A stretch of DNA of 64,000 nucleotides from Incurvaria masculella (taxonomy: Eukaryota; Arthropoda; Insecta; Lepidoptera; Incurvariidae): contig OX335650.1 of the NCBI GenBank assembly GCA_946894095.1, forward strand, positions 496,001-560,000. Direction: 5' to 3'. The translations under genes and the position numbers were made by a program. Under the pieces are notes generated by a model. That model worked only from the letters and a program-made list of their open reading frames with translations. It made no database searches and was not told the origin of the DNA. The first letter of the stretch is position 1. Each line of letters begins with the position of its first letter. Below, piece after piece: positions 35,301 through 47,300 of the stretch.

Positions 35301-38300
35301 ACTGATGAGTAACTGTAAACCGAAGTGTATACTTTTGACTGTCTTCTACTGTAGTCATTTTGTGAATAAAATACAACTATATGTAAAATGTTTCGTGAGG
35401 TGTAACGCATTCTCAAGTATCGCTCTATGTCGACTATTAGTATTCTGAATTTTTAAATGTGATCTTATATCTAAAGTGAAAATGTTGAAAGATCAACATT
35501 CTTTAAAATGTTTTAGGTAACTAAAGTTATGAAATGAATAATTTTAGATTATAATATGAGGACTAGATCTAAAAAGAAAGATAGGTTAAGTTTGTTAACT
35601 TTTGTTACCGGATTAAGCTAAGCATAAGTGTACATATTTTTGGTATTATGGAAAACCATGATATTTACTTCAAGCATTTCATATATTTATTGTATACTAA
35701 TGCAATGTGTATTAGTATACCTAGTTATATACTCTTACTACTAAATACTTTTTACAGGTTGTAAACGTTCGCCTGGGGGTGCTTAAGTGTGACACAGTAT
35801 TCGATATACCACTGAAACATGTTATAAGTTAAAAAACAATGAAGAGGTATATACATGTGGATATACATATGGCGTTCGCATATTTAGGGTGACCATACAT
35901 CCGAAACTCAGCCAAAATTGACGGGATATATCGTGTAACTCAAATCTGATTTTGGAAGTGACATATTTATCAAATAATATAATGTATCAAACCTGTTTAT
36001 AATAATAATAATAATAATAATATTGTTTATTGGCAGACCCAAGGTCCATAGATTGTCAATATTTTTACATATAAATCAGGCATGATTCCCAGGCAAATGA
36101 TTCCACCCTGTATACTATAATTCGTTGGGGATTTTCTGTTACACCGCACACATATGAAGCCAAATATTCTGCAGGTGTTTTTTAAAATTAAAACAAAATG
36201 TAAGCTTGAATTCGCGCCTAATTCATGTAGGATAATGTAGTGTTTTATGATTATGCTGAAAAAAATTAAATATAAATACATAGAAAATTCAAATAAATAA
36301 TAAAATATGATTTGATTTTTAGTCAACAATAAATTAAAATAATAATATTTGTGTTATTTATTAATTGGTGCGATATTTGTATCTGCAATTTAGTTGCTAT
36401 ATTTATTCAATCATACGAATTCTGTTGAAAAATGATAGGTGCAGGTGTGGTTATATTTTAACACAAATTTCGTACTTCCATAGGATTGTTCAAACTTTGT
36501 GACTTTAACCTGTTTTAAAATAAATTAATGAACAAAAAAATAACAGCAATATTGCCATGAGCTTAAATATATTCACTTATTTTTAATAGTGAGGAATGTT
36601 ATTCAAATAAAAACAGTTCATATTAGGTAGATTCGTATTGAGCTCAATTGAAAAAATACTGTTATTTTTTAACTAAACATTTTCCAAATTCTATATCGGT
36701 GTATTTTACAAAGGCACACAGATGTCAACACAGTGGAGTGACAGATCGCTGGATGATCACCAGAATTGAGTCATCATAAACATTTTGAAAACTGGTAACA
36801 AAAACTAAAGGCAACTTTGTACAACGGTTAAATCTATTTCGGCGACAGTATATTTCATTCACATTCTTTGACATAGTGTACTTTAGAGTGTAATAAAAAA
36901 AACTGCTTCAAATTACTCCGGACAATCCAATCAGTACGCCACTCTATGAGCACTGGAGTTGAGCGAGGAATTTTGACGTTTAAAAAAAAAGATTAAAAAA
37001 AAATCGATCGAATATTATGCCGCTGAATTAGATATAACACTTTACTGCAAGAGCAAAAACTCTATTTATGTGATCTTGCTACTTTTCTATAAAACATTCA
37101 TATTGAGAAAATATTTTCACCTTTCCACCTGCACCACCCTGTGGAGTTGCATAATCAATTACTTAATTAGTCATATTATATTTATAAGAGCACCAAATAC
37201 CATTTGCTTCGCAGAGATTTCAGTGAGTTAAAAATGCGTGTTGTGTAGGCTACAACACGCATTTTTAACCCACTGAAAGTTAGCTAGGCTCTTAATGTTA
37301 TGCAGAAACAGCTTCAGAACAAATTCTATAGGTTCAGAATGAATGGATAATAAATACTACACAGCAAAATGTGTTTCTGTTTAACGCCAAGTAATAAAAT
37401 AAAATTAGTTTCATATAAAGCATTAATATGGGCATATAATGTTAGCGCCTATTTTGAGCAGGTTATCAATAATAATATAACAATAAGTTTTCGTGAGTGA
37501 AGCGGCGCCGGCACTTACAAATCGTTTGTTAACCACTCACCATAAATAACATAAATATTCAGAGGTATATGATCCCTGAACATTGGCGCAGAAGCTACAA
37601 GCAGTGCAGTTCACTCAAATTATAAGTGCAGGACCAAATTTCGTTTGTCGCTACTCCGTCCTGCTCTTACTATAGTCGAGCTCAACGAGTCTGAGCAGGA
37701 CGCAGGAACAACTAATGCATTTGGCATCCGCAAATACATTTTGTTGACTCGCACGTATGTAAGGGTCAGTTCACACCGAGACGCGAAGAGCCGGGCATAG
37801 AGTCCGTGCGGAAAGAGAACCGTCGTTATATTTGAGGGCGCACATGTGCGCATTTACCGTATTTGTCCTGTTGACAACACTGGTACGTCATTATAGTATA
37901 ACTGCAACAACTTGATATTTTGACGCTGTGTTAGAACACAATATTTTCAGATTCTCAGGTCTTAATAATGGCTGGGTAGGGTTGCCATGTAAAAATATTA
38001 ATGTTAGTTCCATTTTACGCCACGCCGGTTCTCTTTTCGCACGGACTCTAGTAAATAAGATCTAAATACTATTGCTCACTCTAAAAGTGTATGTCCCCGT
38101 GTAAACTGGCCCTTAGTACACTGACTCCAGGCGAAACATTACATTCTCACCTCGAAGAGACCCCGCGCGGTTGTTACACTTCCATTATCAGCGGAGTTTA
38201 TGAAAAGCAGAAAGAGTTCGAGAGGAAGAAATAAGAAAGTTTTATTTTATTTGGATGAACTTAGTTAATTTGTTCTGTGACGTCACATGCGACTGACTTA

Positions 38301-41300
38301 AAATTAATTTTATTATGTGAATGTATGTTGCTTTAATCTACTTCTTCGCCCATTCAGCTTTCTCTGCCTTCTTAGCCTGCTGGAACGATACCAATATATT
38401 GACGTGTGATGTAATTGTATGAACAAAGTTTTACGAATTACCTCGTGTACAATCATTTCGCATTCCTTATATTGCGTAACTTATTTATTGAATATGTTTT
38501 GTTAATTTTAGAAAATAATAAAGATGCTTCATAGGAAATAGTACTATTAATATGAAATGATAGTACACCGGGTGATGATATTGTTAACTTATTTAACCTA
38601 GATGCATCTAAGATGATAGAATACGAGATTTGCGACATCGTACCTTTGCGTTGATAGCGTAAATTCGTTTGTAAAATCAACGTAATAAATATTTAAAAAA
38701 AATGTATCTCATGTTCCAACATTGTAGAGTCACTAGGCAATAGACACTATTATAGCCTATCCGAAACCCTGATGTTTCCAGTTCAGGCCAAATCGCATTA
38801 TTTTTTAACTCAACCGGACGATTTCCATTAGATTTAGCCCTTTTTCAAAATGGAGCGAATCCAAAATGGATATGTATGCTGATAAACAATGCAAGAATAA
38901 TAAGTATCTATGGATAGCGAAATATAGTAAAGTGAAGACCATAAAAGAGTCGGTTGTTCTAGTAACATCTTTCTTGGCAACAAAATCCCTAATCGTGTAT
39001 GGTTTTTGCTGGTGAATAGAAGAGATCATGGTACAGTTCACTCACCTCCTTGTCTTCCTCCTCGAGGGTGAATTCTTTCTTCTTGACCACCTTGAGCTGG
39101 TTACGGAAGTTGAACTCGGCCGCCTTCTTCTGGAGCTTGGCGAATTTGTTCTCATATTTGGACACCTTTTTCAGTGTGGGCTTCACGCTGCGCATGGGAA
39201 AATCTTTTAGGTTTCTTATTCTATCTTTTCATTAAAAAGGTGTCACAGCACTTAATATGAAGGTTTTTTTAATTTACCAAATATAGGTAATGTAATATAT
39301 TTTAAACATTTGAATTAATGAAACGTTTAAATAAACTTTTTCGCACTAAGTAAGTATGTAGTTTTCGACTGTGAAGTGGGGACACATTGATTAAAGAAAG
39401 AGCCCTTTAATAAGGAATGCCTAATCAATACGTCTCATGTTACTAGGTTTCCTAATACTTTACTTCCAGAACTATTCTGTTATTTAAAGAATATATCAGG
39501 ATAATACTATGTTATATTAAAATTATGTTTTTTTTTAATACAGGTTGCATTTGAAGAAAATGCAATATAATAGAACCTACTAAACTTTTTCAATGATATC
39601 TTTGGGATCCGTTGTATATGAAATCCTACGTATCCTTCTACTAAACTCGCCGTACTTAGCATCATTTCATATTAACTAACTCAACTTCATACTTACAATT
39701 TGCCTCGGAGGTCGTTGACTTGTGAGTTGAGGTCCGAGATCTGTAAAATACGGTTAATAATTACAATTACAGACTTGGTGAACGAACTATAATTCATGCA
39801 AAATATTTTATCTATAGATACTGTTGTTACATTCAGGAACGTCCAAGGGAAATTATATCGGGTCAACGAATTCAAATATTTTGATGGGGAAAATTTTACA
39901 TACTTTATTAAATAAATCTAGCACGGACTATATCAGTGGAATAAACACATGTTATTACTAGCAATAACAGCCTAGTCTGCGGGTCATAAATGTTATTTTA
40001 GAAGTTTGAAGTATAGTAATCATATAAAATTAATATTGTTTCCATCGAACGCAAATTTATTCAGTTGTTATGGCCCATTTTATTCTAATTTAATGGTAAT
40101 GGCTAAATAGCAATCAAACAATTTTTATTGTTATGATAAACATTTTTTTTTGTGTCTCTTCCGTTACATTGTAAATTCTATTATTAAAGCAATAACATAT
40201 CATTCAATATTATGGCAAAAACATGTAATATGTTAACATATTTGGAATTCAGCTCAAAATTCAAATTAAACAATGGGTTTATCATAATAAAATAATCTGC
40301 ATGACAGCCAATATTATTTAGAATCACTTACCTATTTTACTCTACTTTTAATGCCGTTAAATTATCTCTGTCTTAGATAATTACTACATTATACTGTATC
40401 TGAACCATATTTGAGCAACTTTGCATTCAGTAGAACAAAGAAATTGGAAAGTCTCTTAAACATAGAAAACAGTTCTCAAAGCATGCAACGCACACAAAAC
40501 ATCGGGCACCAGAATTTAGCAGCAAGCACACGCAGCGCGTAGCAGACGGCAGACACGGCACGACACGGCACGACACGGCAAGACGTGTAGGCGACGCGGA
40601 GAGTGAGATAGATATGTATCATAAAGTTATCAAGCCAATTAGACAGCAGCGGTCAGTAAATTTTGAACAAAATATAGACACAGCATAAATAGGAAAGAGA
40701 TTGTGCGGTACATTAGGCAAGTTATTCTGCAAGCTGTTGAATTCAATGTCTGTAAGTATTCTACGTTTGAGGCTGCAATTCAAAGTGATCGCTCAGTCCA
40801 CTGCGTATTTTGTCATGTGCTGGCTCCTACTCTCCATCAAAGTAAACACTGTGATTATTTCTAAATATCTATATAATTTGGTGCGCTTCGCTAATTTAAA
40901 GTTTACAGTTCCAGTGCGTAATATATAAATCGGTGCAAATGAAGATAGGGGTGCCATGACTGACTAATTCAGACGATGCTACATTTCGGTAGCTGGTTTT
41001 TGCAGCACCTAAAACCCTTTACATACAAGATACATATTAAAATAGTACAGGGTGAGATTGTTACGATATCCAGCGCGCAAATTACCTCCCTTTGCAATAT
41101 TCAAACTAGACCAAATGTTTAATGGTCAATCATATCACCTCCAGCGTTCACAATATACTGTCTTTGAGTCTGCGCTCTTTGAGTATGTACGCTGATAATA
41201 TTGAGCGCTGAATTTTTTTTCACTACGAAAACAAGGTACTTAATTGGAAGGACAAAATGATGCCATCGGTTTCCTTTACTCCGGGTACAAGATGCTTAAT

Positions 41301-44300
41301 GCACAAACACACTAACATCCAATGTACATGTACACCTTTGGCGGGTATGTGTGCGTGTGTTGGTGCAAAATCGATTCGCTCGAGGAAGTCTTCGATGTGT
41401 AGGATAAGTATGTTCTGAGTTACACAAATAGTATGCGTGGGTTCGGATGGTAGACACGAAGTAAATACACGGAAAAGATCTACTGGGGAGGTTGAGGATG
41501 GGCTGCGTCCGGAGCATGGCACTTCGATTGCTAAAACTAGGCCGGATCGCGTCGGCTGAGGCGCCGCGGAGAGAAGTCGACCCGGGGGCTCTACCTCACG
41601 CCGCGCCACTCCGACCAACCCTCACGTATTATGACGGTATGCGTGGAGAAAGTCGGAGATTTGGAACAAGAAGTATCACTTACACGATGCACTTGCGTGT
41701 GCCAATACACGGGAAACAACAACTCGGTTACGGTGCAGCTGCGTGTTAAGCTGAAGAGTTACAACAAAGCACAACTGTTACTATAAGCTTGCCATAACAC
41801 AAGAAGCGTCAGTGCGCGTGGGAAGCGGGGGTGCCTACACAACATAATGTACTTCTGTAATATGTAAATAGATCATACCACACGATTATGTTATATAAAT
41901 GAAGTTAAAGAATTATTAGAAAGTGCCATACTGTTCAATTCGGAATCGTATTATTTTCGGGGTCAGGTTGAATAACAAGGACTATTGAAATATTACTTTC
42001 AGTGTTCAGTTTTTGATCCATGCTTTTATTCCTATCATGCAGATAGAGCCTCAGTGATTGAACTCTTAATGCTTTATCTCACGCTTATTGCGCTGCATTA
42101 ATGTGCACGTTAAAAGAACTAAGGTCATTTCTACCTTACCTGCTGCTGAGAATGTACAATTTACATCTGTTTATTTAATAACAGAGAAATATATCCTACG
42201 CAGAAACATTTCAATACTCATTGAGGATATATATTGGCAGGACGTGCATCGTTGAACACAGATAGCGGTGTGCAGGTGTAGTGAAATGATCAGACAGCTG
42301 CGTGCTAGAACTGAACGAGAGCGCAGGTGGAGTAACTATGCATGCGATGAAGAGTTAGGGGTGATGAGGTCAGTGTCGTGTGGCGGTTAGAGTTGTCCGT
42401 TAGCGTCGGTTAGCACTAAGCTCCATGACGGATGGCGTCGCCCGGCGCGGCGCGAGCACCGCGTGCCCTTTGTGCTCACGGACGCGCGCTCGAATCGATT
42501 TTGCACCACAGCATACCGCTCGATGCGGCGATCCTCTCCTGCCACTGATATGTACAACAGCTCCACTAGTGCTATCTAGACTACGCACGCCACGGCAGCA
42601 GCTCCGGGAGGTCCGTTCGGAACCTCGGAACCGCCCGACCGAGTTCCGTTATTTACAACTCCAAACAAACAAACCCCAACACTTTCAAGCGTTATGAATG
42701 GTAACACGAATCTTCACACGCCGTGGATCGTATTTTACATGTTCATGACTTTGATATTCACAATGGTTACAAATTAATTGTATCAATGCAATACCTCCCA
42801 ATCTCTTTTCCTGACTTCATGTTCCAAATCCCACTTCTGGCCCTCACACACATACATGCGGTCATAATACTCCGTCACTATTCTCTTGAGCATCGCTACA
42901 GAATAAAGAAAATACATAGTTAATAAACTGATAATCTGGAAAGTTTCTGACACAATATTGTCACAATAGGCACCTATGTGAGGTACGCGGGTGAGGTGTA
43001 GGGTGTCTTTTAAGCCGTAATCGGTGAGACAACTGGCATCCGACTCGCGATATCGCGCCGACAAACCGCGCAGTGCCAGGGCGACACGGGGATTGAATTC
43101 GTGTGCATGTGTGTCATGAACCGTAAGTGTACGTTGAAAACAACTAGAAATAATCATAAACTCAGATGCATTCCCAATCGCAATTCGGTCACGTTTACCT
43201 CCATTTTCCTAATTGCAATCGCGCGTTCTAGATCATATTTATCACCTTCTAGGTTGTACATTCTGTGCCAGTACATTGCACATATCGTCTGGAGTTCCGC
43301 TAGAGAGAAACACAGAGACATTGTATTATCGGAGAGAACTCGGTCTATCGTCTTTGTATTTACATATGTACTTGTTCTATGTCTAGTGCACAATGGTGTG
43401 CCTATGAAGTAGTACCTACATGCATGATGGATTGGATACCTCTCTGGTGATTCGTCTGTTTTGCCACATGTCGATATTTGAGTGTAGTTCCAAGCGAAAG
43501 CAAAGCTAATAACAGAGGACCACAAGTAACTTGAACACGTCTTTAAGGGTTATTGACTGGAATTATTAACTTTAAACTTATCTACAATGAACTAAAATAC
43601 ATGAAAACTAACAAATTATGTAATTTTTCAGGTTTTGTTAAGCAACATCTAAGTCCACTAACTCGCGTCATTAATCACACTGCCGTTAGGGAAGTTTAGC
43701 TTTCAGACTTAGCTGCAAACACTCGAATAATTTTATGAATTCTACAATATATGTAATGTATCTAATAGCATCGGCTAAATTTCGAAGCAGTTTCGGCTCA
43801 AAGCAGACCTCGAGCTCTTTCCTCGCCACTTCCTGCTCGCGGTCGTACTTCTCTTCCTCGAGGCGGTTGATGCGTTGGTAGTAACCCGTAATGATGCTCG
43901 TCAGAGCGGCTACGAACCAAGCAATCTCATCGTTATTCACCTACTACGTTCAGTCAGGTCGGTGCTTCGCAGCGCCGTCGTCCGTTGGGCGCTTGCGGTA
44001 CTATTATTGTTACAATTAGTTGAGGTAATCAGAGACAGAATGGGTTATTTGTCAGTTTAGTTCAACCCGAAACTAGAAAATTTAAAAAGGCAGAAGAAGG
44101 CGAAGTGTCGCAAGAGACTGAGGACAGCCCACACTGAGCTGCGGTGAGAGTCGATAGGCGCGTACGGCGCCACACACGGGTTTAATATTGTTAAGTCGAA
44201 ACGACAACACGACACAGCTGAAGTCCACAAAGAAGATGTCGAGGTGAGGGTGTGAGTCGATCGAGAGGCGGAAGGGTCCGCGACGGTAATCTACCTCGAA

Positions 44301-47300
44301 GTCTTTCCTCTTAACGATTTGTTCCAGATCGAATTTGACGTCTTCGAGCTCGTTGATGCGCTCGTAGTACTCTCTGAGCACCCTCTTGGTGGTGTCTACA
44401 ACGCGACATAAAGCAAAATCGGCATCAGGTGAGTTTTAACATTGGGCTGGTCAGATCGAGACGATTACATTCTGTGTTGTGATTGTAATGAGATGTGTTT
44501 CTCGACTATTGGGCTCTTGGCAGAGGGCAGCAGAGAGGGTGGGTAGGTTCGAGTGATGTGTCAGGAGGAGGTTTACCTTCGTTGGCATCGTCAATGTTTT
44601 TGGGCTTGCCGCAGCGCTCCTCGATGATGCGCCTCCTCTCAGCCGCCTTGCGCTCCTGCTCCTTCTTCAACTCCTCGGCAGCCTTCTTACGCAGCAGCAA
44701 CTATACCACGGACATACATTCGAAACTTAGCAATAACCAATGAGCACGTGACCTTCAAATATGAGTGAGTCAAGTGTGTCGAGAAGAACTCCGAAAACAT
44801 TGTTTTCTATACTACCTCACTTGTGAAAATAAGCAAACCATCTTTTTTAGGGTTCCGTACCCAAAGGGTAAAAACGGAACCCTATTACTAAGCTTCCGCT
44901 GTCCGTCCGTCCGTCCGTCCGTCCGTCTGTCACAGGGCTGTATCTCATGAACCGTAACAGATAGGAAGCTGAAATTTTCACAGATTTTGTATTTATTTTA
45001 CCGCTATAGCAACAAATAGGTAACATTATAAAATAATAATAATTAAAGGGGGGGCCCCATACAAAAAACGTGTTTTTTTAAATCTTGTGCGATGGTACGG
45101 TACCCTTCGTGTGCGAGTCCGACTCGCACTTGGCCAGTTTTTTTATATGACGGGACTCGGATGGCTAATAAGAAAACACGGGCAATTTTCATGGCCACTT
45201 CTACCATAGTTCATTCAATGCGGCAATACCAACCTGGGCGAGATTAACCCTACCACCTACTTAATAAGTAAGGAAGGGAAGTAAGTACAGTTTAACGTAG
45301 AATCCTAACCACGAACGACGAATGACTTCGTCAGCGTAATCCGTAATACGATTTCATTTAAAGTTGCTCTAAATACTGACCGAAATATCTTTACGGCTTC
45401 GCCAATTATCTTGCCAAGGGCTCAAGTAATAGTTGATTGTTAGCGTGAAATCTCATAAAATGTTGTATTTCAAGCAATAAATAAAAGAAAATTATCAAAT
45501 ATTGACTGATGCTTACCCTGAGTTTCTTCTTCCTCTCCGGTGTCATGAAACCTTTCTTCGCCTTCTTGGCTTTGGAGGCTTCCTCCATGCGCTTGCGCAC
45601 CTCCGCACGCTTGCGGTCGATCTCGGCCTGCTTGGCCTTCTTCGCCTAGTTAATTAAGTTCACATTATACTCTGTGTTCACATTCATCATTTGTGTTCTC
45701 GTGTGATCTTCGACTCATCCCTAGTAAGTAGGAAATATTATTTCAATATATTATTTCCAGATTAGAAACAAATTGTTTTTTTTTATGCGACCTGACATGG
45801 ATGGCTAATACCACACAACTACCGTTATGATATTAGCCCAATACACCACATTTCCGAAGGAATTTGGTGCCATGCTAGGACCTTCCCTTTATGAGCACGG
45901 CTACATTGAACTGGATGGAAAACACGGACAATTTTTCATTGCCGCTTCGACCATCTTTTCATCCAATGCGATGGTACCAACCCTACCGACTAGTAGGGGA
46001 AGGGGACCTACAGTTTTACATGGATTCCGAACCATAGAGCAGCTCGCATTCGTGACGAATATGCACTTATCGAACTCGGAAAGAGAAAGACAGTGGTGCA
46101 AGTCGGTATTGAACCCAGGCCTCTGGTACGCTAGGCCAGTCCCCGCGCCACTAGGCTACGAGCCGCTCGATGTGGAATGGTTTATTTAAAAAAATTTTTT
46201 AATATACTGTTCAAACCGTTTATCATGTTGGCACCTACTTAAGCCGAGAAAAGGGTTTGTTTTCAAGATGTTCTACAATCATTATCATATTTGTATGAGA
46301 GGGTGTGTATGTGTGAGGGTGTGTGTGTGTGCTACGTTACCTCCTCGAGACGCTTTTTCTGAAAGAAGAAAATAACAAAACCATTAGGAAAGTGTACAGA
46401 CACATACGGGTGGATACAAATGTTAAGCACAGTAAATAATATGAATACAGGATAGTACAGGGTGCGACAAACAAGTCAAGACATATCAAGGGACAATGAG
46501 TAAAATAATTATCTACAAATTTTCAAATAAGTTTTATTTAAGTATTTTATATTAATTACAAACTCTGGATAATCAATGTATAAAAGTGGTCTTCTTATTA
46601 ATGACTTAAATAAGTAAAGAAGTTAAATATTAAATACTATTATTGTAAATGTAACAGATAAAGGTAAAACTGATTTTGAAAATTAACGATGAATAATTTT
46701 CGTTTTTTCCAAATTTAACGAATGATTTTAATTTTGTATTTGTTTAGTTATAGAGACAATATCATAACAGTGTTACCATTGTTTGGGTTAAACAGCGACA
46801 TCTACATTGAAAATAATAGTTTCAAAAGTTTGCAGATTGTTTTCGGTATGACTTTCATCTGATATTTTAAATATTGCCAAATAAATATGTCGCTGTAAAA
46901 CTTCAAAAACTCTGATTAACTGATTTCGTGTTTATAAACACGGTTTATTTTGCAAAAGTGTGTCATGCGTTATGCAATAGGTGAGTGTTATTACAATAGG
47001 TTGTACCATGGCAAGGTGTTGTGTTAGGTAAACTCGTATGAAAGATTGCACTGCCCGTTTCACGTCAGTAATTCATCCGTGAGCTCGGTGTGAAAATAGA
47101 CTTGCCACGAATAAGGCTCAGTGCATTCCTCGTTTTTCGTGTGGAAAAATGTGATAACGAAATCGTGCGTGTCTTCCAGTTAGTTACAGTGTGAATCGCA
47201 TTAACATGTGTGTTGAACACGAAGTGAGTTAGGATTACACTTGACATTTAAATACTCACTCTTGTACCGAACAATTAACATATACAATAAAAAAATACTT

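Noticed and set aside
41223..41749. 131-codon minus and 85-codon plus ORFs
   Set aside because: No recognisable domain and no fitting splice context. Both strands are open because of GC-rich sequence within the troponin I intron.
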